A stretch of 64,000 bases of DNA from Salvia splendens (taxonomy: Eukaryota > Streptophyta > Magnoliopsida > Lamiales > Lamiaceae): contig NC_056039.1 of NCBI RefSeq assembly GCF_004379255.2, positions 4,780,501 through 4,844,500 on the forward strand, in the 5' to 3' direction. The position numbers and the translations under genes were made by a program. This document shows positions 1 through 11,667 of this stretch, in pieces. The first letter of the stretch is position 1. Each line of letters begins with the position of its first letter. The notes below the pieces were generated by a model. That model ran no database searches. It worked only from the letters and a program-made list of their open reading frames with translations, and was not told the DNA's origin.

Positions 1-65
1 TTTAAAGGTCAATTATAGAGTAAATACTATACGGATGTTTTATGCAAGTTATAGATTAAATACTA

Positions 66-256
66 CTCCACCCATCCCACGAGAGTGTACACTCTTGATT
101 GGGCACGAGTTTTAGTGCACAATTAATAAAATTATTGTTAGTGGAGAATGTGTCACACCTTATTAGACAGAAAAGACTTTTTAAAATTAGAAAGTGCATA
201 CTCTTGTGAGACGGACTAAAAATAAAAGAGTGCATACTCTAATGGGACGGAGGGAG
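66..256. mobile_element. Stowaway-type MITE
   Basis: The left end reads CTCCACCCATCCCAC and the right end GGGACGGAGGGAG, imperfect inverted repeats of the CTCCCTCCGTCC type. TA dinucleotides flank both sides (64-65 and 257-258), the target duplication expected for Tc1/mariner-class MITEs. It is about 190 bp and non-coding. Subterminal sequence (attagaaagtgcatactctt) resembles the MITE at 37075. It lies 3' of the visible CCT exons, probably in an intron of that gene. Confidence 0.85.
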
Positions 257-414
257 TATAACTACTTAGGTCATTATACGTGTTGCATGGAAGGATGTAT
301 AAAATAATGTAAATAATACTAATATGCTTTTATTAAAATAATTCAAGCTTTTATTAAATAATTCAAACAATGATTAGTAGTGGCCCCCCAAATAAGTAAA
401 AAGTAAAAACGAAC

Positions 415-956
415 CTTGATTTTCTTGTTGAAGTTCCTGAGATTTCTCTTGCTTCTATATCTCTCAATTCTCTCTTTTTTCTCCTCTGGGCTGTAGGGAA
501 TGGCTCTATTCATGCTCTCAAATAAGCTATTCTCACTTGCAAATGAGCTATTTGACCACTTATAGCACTGTGGCATTTCCTATTAATTAGCCAATAAAAC
601 ACAATTTAAGTTATTACTATGGTCTATAGTAATGAGATTGCAATAATAAAACAAAGTCTTGGATGATATGATACCTGGGAGCTGTCATGGCTATTTTCTG
701 ATTCAATGTTGTAATAGGCTTCCACATTTGTATCAATGAGATATTGGCAATTGATGAGAGTAGGACTGTGTGCTCCATAAGTAGTACTATTCGAGTTCGG
801 GGAATCCACGTGGCTGCTGCTACCACTGCTGTTGTGCCCAATGGAATCGTAGTAGTCGCCACCGCCTAAGAGGGCCGGAGTGGGTAGGGGCGGATACACG
901 AGCTCAGCTGCCGGTGCGTGGTGGAGTGAAAATTGGCCCCAATATGGTCCGGACAT
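415..956 (-). CDS. CCT-motif family protein, 5' two exons (partial)
   Basis: Two coding exons are visible: 675-956 (94 codons, starting MSGPYWGQF) and 415-579 (55 codons). Both borders are GT..AG and phase 0. The second exon ends in RYRSKRNLRNFNKKIK followed by a GT donor, which is the first half of the CCT motif. The second half (normally a YACRKTLAD-like stretch) is not found in bases 1-342, so the gene continues past the left edge. CCT proteins are nuclear and often act in flowering, circadian or light responses. No B-box or response-regulator domain appears in the visible part, which suggests a CCT-only (CMF) protein. Exon 1 is rich in Ser, Pro and Gly and probably disordered. The exact orthologue is not recognised. 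Confidence 0.8.
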
Positions 957-2770
957 AATTTTTCTTGCTAGTGTTTAATGTTATGATTTTTGTGGGATAA
1001 TATTATATGGAGTATATAAAAGGAATTAAATTAGGTAAGATTTTGATCAAAGGCCTTATCAATGGATGACGTCATGTCCGATTGGGCGTTGACTTGCCAA
1101 TCTTGTCACTTGGCCTACCACATGACTAGGGATGGGGTGGTGGAAGTGGGGAAGGAAGATATTTAACAACTTATACAAATGGTAAATTTAAAATTCCTTA
1201 ACAGAGGAAATATTTACTCATTGGGCTCAAAATCTGAATATTTAAGCTTATCTATCCCGATCAAATTCCTGCTACATCTAATTAGACACACTCAATTAAC
1301 ACGAAAACTCGAGCAGAGTTGACCCGAAAATCGATAGACTGATCCGCTTGACATTCCTAGTATTTTTTTTCTCTAATATTTCTTTTTTGGGTTTATTTTT
1401 TTGTAACGAATTGAGTTCTTTTAATATAAGAATATCTTTCTAAATGAATCTGTAAATTGCATAAATTTAGTGTTTAATACACTGGTGTTTCAATTTGTGT
1501 ATGTGTTTCTCAAAATAGCAATTTTAGATGGTGAAATAGCACGTGTAACATAATAATGAATATAGGAGTATAAAAAATGCCCCCACCACTTACTTCAGTT
1601 ACAAAATATGCTCTTTATATAGACTAGAGGTAGAGCCATGTGGGTAGCACACACCCTTCTTTACTCCAAAGTCTAAACTATATGCTATATATATAATCTA
1701 GCTTAGGCTTTCTAATTAATTTCTACTTTCATTTATTTCTTTATTTTGTTTTCGTTTTTGGATGTTAATGCCCTCATGTTGAATTGGGATCAAATTAGAT
1801 ATCATGTTGACCTAATATTTTGTTTATAATTACTCTTAGATACATGGAAAGGGTGGAATATGGATATGAAATAAATAACCAATCGATCCACTATGTTTTT
1901 TTCAAAATCTTCTATCGTTCGTATAATCGATGTTAAGATTTCATCAACGTATAATTTTATCAGAAGATGAATAACAGGATTAAAAAAATCTTTTTAATAG
2001 TACAATATTTTTTAAAAAAAATATGTATATTGAAGATATGTCTATGTCATGCTAGCCTTTTCTAAGACTAAATTGTTGCCACTACCATATTACTCATTTG
2101 ATATTGATCAATTTGCAGAGTGCTTCCTGCCTTTTCTCTCCCCATTTAAAAAAAACAGTTGACAATATTCCTATGTAAAAAAACAAACATATAGTAACAA
2201 ATTGCAACTTCAACTTGGAAGAGAATTCAAATATTGATCATTAGCCCTAGCTTGTATATATTCTAGCATGTGCTACTAGAAATTAAACATTTGATGTTTG
2301 ATTGAGAAATGAAAATCATTTTGGGCCGTTTCATCACCAAGATATATATCTACGGCAGAAGCATCCACTTTAATGATAATATAAAAGCATCTCCTCAGTC
2401 CTCATTGTATAAATGCAACTATGTTAGTATATCTATATTGTAGACACCAACCTCTTTCTCTAGATTCTAGCAAGTGGATTGTGGAAGGCATTAACTCTTT
2501 GGAGAATCGTTTTGAACCAAAGTGGCCCAAAAATTAATTATTCAGTGCTTTTAGCAGCACTACTTAAAAGATAAATGGATTGTGATGTAGTTCGAAATAA
2601 GCCTATACTCTATGATAATAATTCATGATGCAACTACGATTAATACAGTTCACTAGTTTGAAAATTCGTAAAATATTGATAAGATTAGTATTATAGAATA
2701 AGCTTGATGGAAATGAACTTATTTAGTTTTATTAATTTTATTGATAAAACAATAGCACATGCATTAATTT

Positions 2771-2995
2771 TCATAAAATAGGACAAATTATAATATGATG
2801 AGGAGTAGAAGATGCATGGTAAACCCAAAGCAGAACAGCTGCCTTTCTCCGCATACAAAGAGCCCTTAGCTTTTCTGATTTTGACCTAAGCTTCTCCTTA
2901 ATCACTAACTCTTTAATCAAACATTGCTGCCTCATATTATTATGTGGAATAAAAAAATTATTTGTACAGTACGTACCAGGTTCGGTAAATGTCAA
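2771..2995 (-). other. Unassigned short reading frame, possible exon or gene relic
   Basis: A 74-codon frame contains an internal Met at about residue 21, followed by a Lys/Arg/Leu-rich stretch (KELVIKEKLRSKSEKLRA) that looks protein-like and helical. After KAAVLLW the sequence reads GTTTACC, so this could be an exon ending at a splice donor. No partner exon was found. It may be a small peptide gene, a relic, or chance. I recognise no family. Confidence 0.2.
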
Positions 2996-4907
2996 TTTTT
3001 GAAATCAGTGTGTAATTTTGACTTAATCTTCTGCACAGTATTGCAGAAATGATCATGTTTTTATAATAATATTAAGTGTTTAACAAAGTTGAAAATTGAT
3101 TAGGCCTTTAATGGGTCCAAAGCCGAAAGTGAAAATTAAAAGTGGTTCAAATCACGCCTTTAGTGGTCACCGGAATCAAAAAAGTGGGCCGTGAGGCCCG
3201 TTACATAATTAGACACGAAAAAAACATGATTATAGTAAAATAAAAAAAAACATCTTGGATTATTCTGAGGTTCATTAGATTTCCTCAGTAAAAGACAGAT
3301 TTAGCAATAATCACTTTCTATTTTTCAAGATTAATGAAACCCTTTCTATATATATATATAGTAGGAGTAGTATACAAATATGTTTCCAATTTATTTTATG
3401 TTACTAATAATAATAAGTTGAGTGATAGTATTAATTAGTTTTGACACAAAACACACAATGTGAAGCATTGAGTGCAGGAGTGGAGATTTCTACATCAGGT
3501 GAGAGGGGAGTGTTTTGAGTTGAAATAGAAGGAAGAAGAAAGAAGTGATATGCATGAATGATGAATCCAATTAGTCCAAGTCCAAGATAAGGCTAAAACA
3601 GCACTATAGTCGCTTTCGCATCTCCATTTTAATGCCAAAAGAGGAAAAATAGGAGAAAAAGGCGCAGCTATAAGGAATAGGCTTTTTGGTTAAAAGACAG
3701 CAACTATCTCAATCTATCAAAAACTATGGTGCTAATTAAGTCAACACTTGTAGTTGGTTAGGTTCCTGGTTATTATTATTATTATGCTCATTCTTGCAAG
3801 TTAGAAACTACTACTACTATAATAGACAATCACTTTCATTTTGAAAAATTTTGTAACTAATTATTTACTCCAACACATGAACATGCATGAGAGTTTGACA
3901 CTATATCATTCTCTCTAGTCTAAGATTAGGGCTTCATCCTAAATTGTTTGTCTTAGCTCTTGCGTAGATGGTAGTATAAATTACTCATAATGGGAGGAGA
4001 GAGAGTTTTTGTATGTCGGCCCAGATTGAAGCTGAGCCCAATACTCAACGCATAGCAATTATGGGCTTTATCTTGGAAAAGGCTGAATTGAATCGTATAT
4101 AGTTGTTAAAGATTTTGTACATGTAAGTCCGATAATATTCCAGTTTGTAGCAGGTAATCAGCAAGAGTTTAACGCCTCGACATCAAAATTGTCTTGATAT
4201 GATAAATCTTTGTGTAGTCCAACAAATAAACATCATTTTTAAATGAATTTAAATGCTGTAGCAAAATACTCTTACGATATTGTATTTTACCGATAAAACA
4301 GTTTATGTTTAAAGAATCTATTCAGATAATCAAGCCTCATCGGTAATTGAAAAACATTGTGGGTGGATGCAACAAATTTTTTATATCAATAGATTTTTTT
4401 TTATAAAAAAAAGTACCACTAGCTTGTATGTAAATGACAAACAGTGTGAAGAGTATTACAAAAAATTGCGATTGCATTTTTAGTTGACCTCCGAAAAATT
4501 TGCAACCTCCGTAACTAAATTTGCTTGGCAAAAAGAAAGATCAATTCATAACTACCCAACATATATAGTATCAATGTTTTAATACTTTAATGTGTTAATT
4601 AATTGGAATAGGTTGAAGCAATGTGTATTTGGTATATATGGGTTACTAATTAAGTTTTGGGCCACCCAATCGTGAAAGTCAAAATTATTCGTAAAATCTC
4701 AAATCGCAAAAGAAAAAAAAGAATAATAAAATTTAGTAGTATCAATTGAAACGTAGATTTATTAGAAGAAAATGAGACATTAAACTTGCAGTGTTCAGTA
4801 ATGAACTCTTTATTCACAGATCACACCTGATTTCTGGGACCATCTCCACCGTATTTCCCCCTTTCAACCAACGCAACCTTTCCAAATACATATATATATA
4901 CCTCTCA

Positions 4908-4928
4908 ACACACACACACACACACACA
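4908..4928. repeat. AC dinucleotide microsatellite
   Basis: About ten CA units in a row in intergenic DNA. Confidence 0.9.
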
Positions 4929-5617
4929 AACATGTGTTATGTATATATACATTAGTACTATGATTTGCTACACTTTACGCCATGTTATTGATTGGACCCC
5001 TTGCCCCCTTTTTGTGTCACGGGCAGTTGTGTTCATAGTCATATACTATTAGTTTATTTTTTATCGTATCATTTTCTTTGCCGCTTTTGTATTTATTGAA
5101 ATACCTCGTTTAATATATGCTACCAGTACTCTTCTTCATGTAGTATTGTTTAAATATTATTGGGCTTGCTAGCCGGAATTGATGTTGCAAAAAAAAAAAG
5201 AACATTTGACATTTATTTTATTTACATAGTTTAAATTTCACATATGTTAGAGTTGAATATAAATTAGATTATATGTAGTAATAAATAAAGATAAATATTG
5301 GGGTGGGTCTAAATACGGATATGGCAAGGATTTTGACTGACACGTGCTTGTGATATCCTTAGAGCATCTGCAGCAGCGGGTGTCACGGCGGACGTCGGAC
5401 CGGCGTAGCGGACGTCCGCCATTAGGCGTAAACCCGGCGGACGCGGATGTCGCTTGCGGACACCGGAGTTCCGCGGCTTTTCGACGACGTCCGTCGGGAC
5501 GTCTGTCATTGCGGTGCCATGACGGACGTCCCGGTGGACGTCCCGATTTTTAATTTTTTTTAAAAAAAAACTCTATATACGGCTCGTTGAACTTCATTTC
5601 ATTTCTTTTGAAGATAT

Positions 5618-7965
5618 ATGGAGCATCATAATAGTGATTCCCCCGCCACAAGCAAGTCACAAACGCCGACTTTTCCTGTTAGAGTTGGGGGATATGCCGG
5701 CGGAAGTACACCGATATCCGGGTTGATGCCCGGAATGGCGCCGATGATGCCCCAACCCCAAATGGCGGGGATGATGCCCGCAGGGACGGAACCAGAAATA
5801 CAAATTAGCCGGTGCTGGAATTTAATAAAATTATAATAATATTTAAATAATTAAAATAATAATAATATTGAAGAATTATAATATAATAAAAAAGAGAGAT
5901 GTAGTCAATTTATTTAATATGAGTAGTTGTTCTTTTAAAAATTAAATAAAACAAAAAAATATGATATCAAATTTAAAAATTAAAATTGTTTGAAATCTGA
6001 AAATAAGCATGATGTAGGGAAATAAAACATTAAGTTAAATGAAGTATTAGCTCGAAATACTTTTGTAAAAAGAGGTATTAGAATCAAAACTAATCTAAAT
6101 TGTTATAATTTTGTTATTTCTCATTTAATTTGATTTTATGTATTTCAAGTAAGTTATTTATATACATATAATATATTATAATTCTTTTGTTTAAAGTATA
6201 TCATACTATAATTTAATTGAATCCAATTAAATCTGTATTTAATGGAGTCGTTTAATTACGTGATACGTTTATTTAAATAAAATAAATTAATTAGTATATC
6301 TCAGTGACCAAACTTGTTTATTAACTCTTTAAATAGTAATGGGTTAATAAACTAAATCAATTTAAATTGGGGTAAAACCCATTTAAAAAGGCCCAATTGA
6401 TCTAAACCTAATAAACACGCGCCGCCGTATCATCTTCTTCCTCCTTGTGAAAATCTACTCCGGTCTGCAATTGTTTTTCTTCTTCTTTCTTCTTTGTCGA
6501 TGCAATTTACTCATTCTCTCTTCTCAAAATACAACAAAAATTAAGTCTTTCATGGATATTAAATTTATCAATATAACAGACACAACATCTGAACATGGTA
6601 GTCATGGCTGGGTAATGAGTTCGGCTCCGGCCAAGCCCCCGCTCGAGCGGTGGCTTGGCCAACGCTATCTCCGTCCCTGGATGCCCGTGTACTACAATAC
6701 GTACCTCCCTTAGTGTGCAGGGATGGGTGGGATGATAGCTCAAATGCCTGGGATGAGTGTCGCGATGACGGGGATGATGCCCAAAATGCTCGGGATGAGT
6801 GCTGTGATGACGTGGATTATGCCCCAAATGCCCGGGATGATGATGCCCGGGATGATGCAAGGCATGCCTGCCGCTGCGGGGGGAGCAGGCAAGGGGTCCC
6901 CCAATCACCTGGGGACAATGTGTATCGCCCCTATATGGATTTATTGTCTAGTGATTCCCCCCAGAGTACTCATCTGGAGACTCAGTTCACCGACATTGAG
7001 ACTTTCTCTTTTGAGGAGTTGGGGCTATCTCTGGTCAGGGAGTCTCCCACTGAGATGCCACTGGCGGCAGGGAGGATGCGGAAGCAAGGGAGAGGGAAGG
7101 GCAAGGGCAAGGGCACTACCTCGTCCTCGCGTGCGGGGAACGAGGGTGGGGCGGGGGCCGAGGAGGAGGGGGAGGAAGCCGGCGGGAGAAAGAGGACCAT
7201 CTGGAGCATAAGGGAGTGCGTCGCGCTGGCGAAGGCCTGGATAAGTGTAGTCGATGATCTCTACGTCAGGGCTAACCAGCATATCGATAGAATGTGGTGG
7301 CGCATTAGCCAAAGATACCTCCAATTCAAACCGCCAGGTGAGAAGCCTCACGATGGAGAGCAATGCCGGAAACAGTGGGAGCGGCTGAGGAGGCAGCTCA
7401 GCCAATTTGTCGGCATCTACCAAAACAACCTCCGCACGGCAACCAGCGGCATGTCTGCCGATGATGTGAAGCTTTTGTCTCACCATCAGTTCCCCGACAG
7501 TGAATTAGGTTTCGGGGAATTCAAATATTGGGAGGTCTATCTTGTGGTGTAGACTTCCGCCAAGTTTAGTTCGGGTGTTGAAGCTGGCTGGCCGAAGCGG
7601 ATGAAGATCAACGCCTCCGGGGAGTACAACAGCAGTGCCGGTTCCCACGAACTCCCTGACACCGAGGCATAGTTCCCGACCCCTCAATCGTCTTCCCGCT
7701 GCCGTCGTCCGGTTGGGAAAAGACCGCGATGATGGCTAGGGGAAGCACTAGCGGGTCCCCCGAGGTCCCAAGCATACAACAGCATGAGACCCTGATACAT
7801 ACCATGGATAAGTGGTATGCAGCGACTGACCCCTTATACAAGTTGATGTTGAAGGATGTCATCGACAGTATGCGGCGCGATTTGAGGATGCCATCCCTGC
7901 CCGTGAGTGACGCCTGGACCGGCCACGGGCACGACGGGACTGGCGGCGGGGACGACGAGGAGTGA
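5618..7965 (+). pseudogene. Harbinger ORF1 (Myb/SANT-like) pseudogene
   Basis: The frame starts MEHHNSDSPATSKSQ at 5618, is cut by a hAT insertion at 5781-6679, and resumes in shifted frames. The region 6723-6880 encodes a Met-rich repeat (GMM, PQMPG units), and 7180-7552 holds the conserved core: KRTIWSIRECVALAKAW, then an MWWRISQRY block and CRKQWERLRRQLSQF. The tail (7729-7965) ends in acidic residues and a stop. This is the DNA-binding helper protein of PIF/Harbinger elements, often mis-annotated in plants as glutathione S-transferase T3-like. At least two frameshifts plus the insertion mean it cannot be made intact. Confidence 0.75.
5781..6679. mobile_element. hAT-type insertion inside Harbinger A
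   Basis: The ends are CAGGGACGGA and TCCGTCCCTG, perfect 10 bp inverted repeats. The 8 bp duplication GATGCCCG flanks it at 5773-5780 and 6680-6687. Terminal CAGGG and an 8 bp duplication are typical of plant hAT elements. The 899 bp is AT-rich and non-coding, so it is non-autonomous. It splits ORF1 of the host element and therefore arrived later. Confidence 0.88.
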
Positions 7966-8249
7966 GACGGGGGGCGCATTTGTCGAAACTTGAGGTTGTT
8001 TTTTTTTTAACTATGTATTTTTTTAATAATTATGTATGTTTTTTATTTTAAATAAAGAGGTTGCATTTTCTCTGTATTCGTGTCGAAATTTTAATTCTGT
8101 AAATTGTTTAATTTGGTGAATTTGTGAATTTTTATTATTGTAGATGTCCTTGGAGATGTCCGTCATTGTGCAGTGGGATGTTCTTATGACGTGACAGGAG
8201 GTGTTTTTGGGAAGTCCGCCGGGACTCCGTCTCACAGTGGATGCTCTTA

Positions 8250-9433
8250 GGTCAGATTAAGTATATCATATTTAGAGATAAACCCTTCTTTAACTTTTTT
8301 ACTTTTTAGTTGGCCTTATGAAAAAAATGAGCAGAATGGATAGAAAGCATATGTAATGTTGTAGAGAATATTATAAACATATGTATGAGTTGCAACTGCA
8401 CAACTAAAGCTGTCAGAGCATATATACATATACAATTGGAAGTACATGTACAATTGGAAGGATGTCAAATGTCACTCCTAAATTATACTACTACTATCAT
8501 AAATGAATGTCTTATAGTAATATTAATATTAGTGAAAGGTTGAATGTTAAATAAAATAAATTATCAAAATGAATATATATGGGTTGGAGGACAGCAACCT
8601 TCCTCCCTACAACTCTTAAGTTTTGCATCTAAACTGCTTGACAAAACATTTCCTGTTTAAGAATTAAGAAAACTCCCCCTCATATAATTTTAAAAAATTT
8701 AAATCTTTAAATGGTGTTGGAAGTTCAAATAAAATAAAATATAGGAGTACTTATTTAGGAGGCAATATGATGATGTGAGGGGTCATATCACATGGGGGCA
8801 CATTCCACACCACATATACAATCTATCTCTATCTCATTTGCTTGTGATGTTTTACCTTACATCTCAATTTCTTAGCCACAATGCCTTGTTAGGTTCTACT
8901 ATATTACTAATATTTGGTGCAATTTCACCACACTGTTCACACCAAACCAAGGACTCCACTATCATGCTTCAATTTTTCGGTTTCATACCAAATTAAAATT
9001 CAATTACTAATTATCACTCCAAGTACAATGCTTTTATGTGGAATATATGTCATATATACTTGACAGAGATGGATAAACACTTGTTGAATGTTTGGGGTGA
9101 CTAATCGATTTTATTTTTATTTTTTTTATAGAGGAAACAAGACCCTAGTCAGCTAGTCTGTCTAATTAAGATGATGTTCGTGCACTAAATTTTAAGTTAA
9201 AAGACAAAATTTTCCCAAAAAATGTGACATTGTTGGACTTGGACTATCTGAGCACTCATTATCTTGTCCCCATATACTGGGAATTTCGTCAGTCTGATAA
9301 ACAAATCGTAAAGAAAAGGTAAAGCAATAGGCCTTTTTTATATTTTTTTTAAAATTTCAATCCTAATTGCATATTTGTATGGATCAAAATATCATTAGTA
9401 CTGCATGCGTCAGTGTGTCACGCACACACTTTA
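8250..9433. other. AT-rich intergenic region
   Basis: About 1.2 kb between two Harbinger elements. I see no gene, RNA gene or further repeat that I can support. Confidence 0.6.
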
Positions 9434-10562
9434 GGCCATTCACGACGCTGTTTCTCCACCGTTCCTTAAACTACTATTTGCAGGCTCACCATACTTTTTT
9501 ACTCTATTCTTTAACTAAGGAACGTAACTTGCAACCCTCCGTTTCCTATCTGTTCCTTAAATTACTATTCATTCAATTTCATTTTTTATTTTTATTTCCA
9601 ACCCAATTCAATTAAAACAAACACACTTCATTAAATAAAATAAACATACAACATAAAATTCGTAAAAAAAACATCATTTAATAATTTCCTAAAAAATAAA
9701 AGTACACAATTTAATAATTTCCTAAAAAATAAAAGTACACAATTTAATAATTTCATCCGCCAAAGTTTGCTCAAATGTGCTCAATTAGATCCTCTTGGAG
9801 TTGGGTGTGGGCGCTAGAGTCGCGTGTCCTTGCACGAATAGATAACCGTTCTTGTATAGACGGATGCGCTCCACTTCGAGGCGGACTACTTGCGGTTGAG
9901 CTTCCGGGGGATTCGGGGTCGAACCAATTTCCCGCCTCGGATCCTTCGTCTTGGACAATCATGTTGTGCAAGATTATGCACGTATACATGAAGTCGACCA
10001 TGTTCTCCATGAACCACGTACGGGCCGGGGCTTTGATGATGTTGAAGCGCGCTTGGAGAACCCCGAACGCCCTCTCCACATCCTTGCGAGCAGCCTCCTG
10101 CTTCTGCGCAAAAAGAACCTGCTTTGATTTGAGATGAAAATTGGGGTGCGAATAGAGAGGATTTGAGAGGAATAAATGTGTGTTTGTGAGTGAAATGAGT
10201 ATGAAATAGGAGTATTTATAGAGTAAAAAAATTTAAAAAAATATATAAAACGGATAAAAAAAACGGTAACATTATCGTTGCAAAAAATAAAAAAAATTAA
10301 TTAAATTTGAATTTTAAAAAAAAAAATGAATTATTGCGTCATCGTCACGAAACCCACTCGCGGGGCAGCGAGTGGGCGTCACGCATGCGCTGGGAGCTCG
10401 CCACGTCGCCTCGGCGCGTGGCGAGACGTGTCGTGCCGCGTCTCGCAGCTACGACACACGGCACGCCATAGGCACGGAATGGGCGGTTGCAACGCGTATT
10501 TCCGCGGTTTCGTTCCTCCGGAACGAAACGCGGCACCGCGAAGGCACGCGTTGCGGGTGCCC
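9434..10562. mobile_element. PIF/Harbinger element B (deletion derivative)
   Basis: The left end GGCCATTCACGACGCTG and the inward right end GGGCACCCGCAACGCGT are related inverted repeats, flanked by TTA at 9431-9433 and 10563-10565. It carries only the C-terminal end of the DDE transposase. The 5' leader next to it (10130-10230) matches the leader of element C (42740-42850), so an internal deletion removed ORF1 and most of the transposase. The GC-rich right arm (10330-10560) contains an inverted repeat around CCCACTCGCGGG and GCGAGTGGGCG. Confidence 0.85.
9771..10137 (-). pseudogene. Harbinger transposase, C-terminal fragment
   Basis: Read on the minus strand, the fragment runs QKQEAARKDVERAFGVLQ, then a segment with YTCIILHNMIVQDEG, the conserved end of the DDE_Tnp_4 (PIF/Harbinger) catalytic domain around the last acidic residue. 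It ends at LIEHI followed by TGA where related proteins usually continue with Trp, so a TGG-to-TGA change is likely. The N-terminal two thirds of the protein are missing and element leader sequence lies directly upstream. It is not functional. Confidence 0.8.
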
Positions 10563-10565
10563 TTA

Positions 10566-11667
10566 TCCATTGGGAGCATGTTGCTGTTGGGGCGTGCTTC
10601 CCTTCAACAATTTATTTTCCGTTTTGAAACATATCGAAAAAACAACATGTAATGACCAATTCACCATGCATTGTTGACGATAATTGATACCTTTAATGCT
10701 TAAATTTGAATTTTGCAAAAAACAAAATTAGGATTAACTATTATGCATTTGAATTTTTGTCCAATCCAATTTAATAATTCAAAAGTTCATGAAACAATGA
10801 ACCTAATCCGATCCAAAAAATCCAATTACGTAAAAATATATATAAAAATTTGAAAATCAAAACCAAAATTTAATTAAAAAACTATTAGAATTTTTCAATA
10901 CAAAAAGGTTTTATATGTATAAGAGATTTAAAATATTTGATCGGACCATCTTAAAATCATTAAAAACTAATCCAAACCAAAAATTTGAAAATAAATTTGG
11001 ATTTGAATCAAATCGAATATTTGAATTTGGAATATTTTACTCATCAGCAGAAGGAAAAAGTCAAATTAATTTTTAGATGAAGTTGATTTCGTATTCGTTT
11101 TCAATTTCAAATATCTCGTGACTCGTGACTCGTAACGGCCATAGTTTTTTGAAGCTTCTACTCTTTCTCTCACTAGATTCTCTGTCTACTCTCTCTAATC
11201 TCTACTCTGCTTTAATTTTAAGATAATCGACAATTCTGAGACGGCCCCTGTTCAGCTCTTGTCTCTATAGCGTTGCCATTTGTACGTAATCACATTCTGC
11301 TTCTGCATTCCCAGATTGCCGCCCTCATCTCAACTCATCTCTAGGTACTATACTCCCCTCATCTTCTACACTTTTTCTTTTTTTTTTAATTAATTCCGAT
11401 CTTCAAGGTGCTCTGTCATTTTACTAGATTCGATCACCCTTCCTTCATTTGCTCTACCTTGTTCCCTCCTTTCTATTTCTAAACTGTTTTGCTCAATCAA
11501 AAGTCAGAGATTTTCCGCGTTATATGCGGATTTTGCAATTTATGGTTTGAATTTTGAGATTTGAAAAAATGTGGGCTTCAGTTGACTGAGTTGAGATCGT
11601 CTCACTTGCAGTTCAGTGCAGGAGGAAAAGTAGGATTGATCCGTGAGATTTGGAGGGTTGAATTGCG
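10566..11667. promoter_or_regulatory. Upstream region of the kinesin-5 gene
   Basis: AT-rich sequence to about 11100, then a CT-rich stretch (11155-11480) typical of plant core promoters and 5' leaders (repeated CTCTCT and TCTAC). No unambiguous TATA box. The leader may contain an intron, as a T-rich tract lies near 11370-11390, but I cannot define its borders. Confidence 0.4.

Larger units (their letters stand above)
957..5361. other. AT-rich intergenic region
   Basis: About 4.4 kb separates the start of the CCT gene from the first Harbinger element. The proximal 300 bp must hold the CCT promoter; a TATATAAAA-like stretch on the plus strand at 1011-1021 is not in the right orientation to prove it. 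I see low-complexity A/T runs, an AC microsatellite at 4908-4928, and one unexplained minus-strand reading frame (2771-2995, listed separately). No gene is otherwise supported. Confidence 0.6.
5362..8246. mobile_element. PIF/Harbinger element A
   Basis: The left end is GAGCATCTGCAGCAGCGGG and the right end, read inward, is GAGCATCCACTGTGAG. TTA flanks both sides (5359-5361 and 8247-8249), the 3 bp target duplication of PIF/Harbinger. It is 2.9 kb long, of which 899 bp is a later hAT insertion (5781-6679). It carries a decayed ORF1 (Myb/SANT-like protein) but no recognisable DDE transposase, so it is non-autonomous. Its interior is much more GC-rich than the flanks. Confidence 0.85.

Noticed and set aside
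6507..6908. His/Pro-rich minus frame
   Set aside because: It spans the hAT end and the Met-rich ORF1 repeat on the opposite strand; CATCC repeats explain the composition.
10326..10677. Several overlapping frames of 63-108 codons, and the similar set at 42954-43190
   Set aside because: They cover the GC-rich arms of Harbinger elements B and C, with no codon or protein support.
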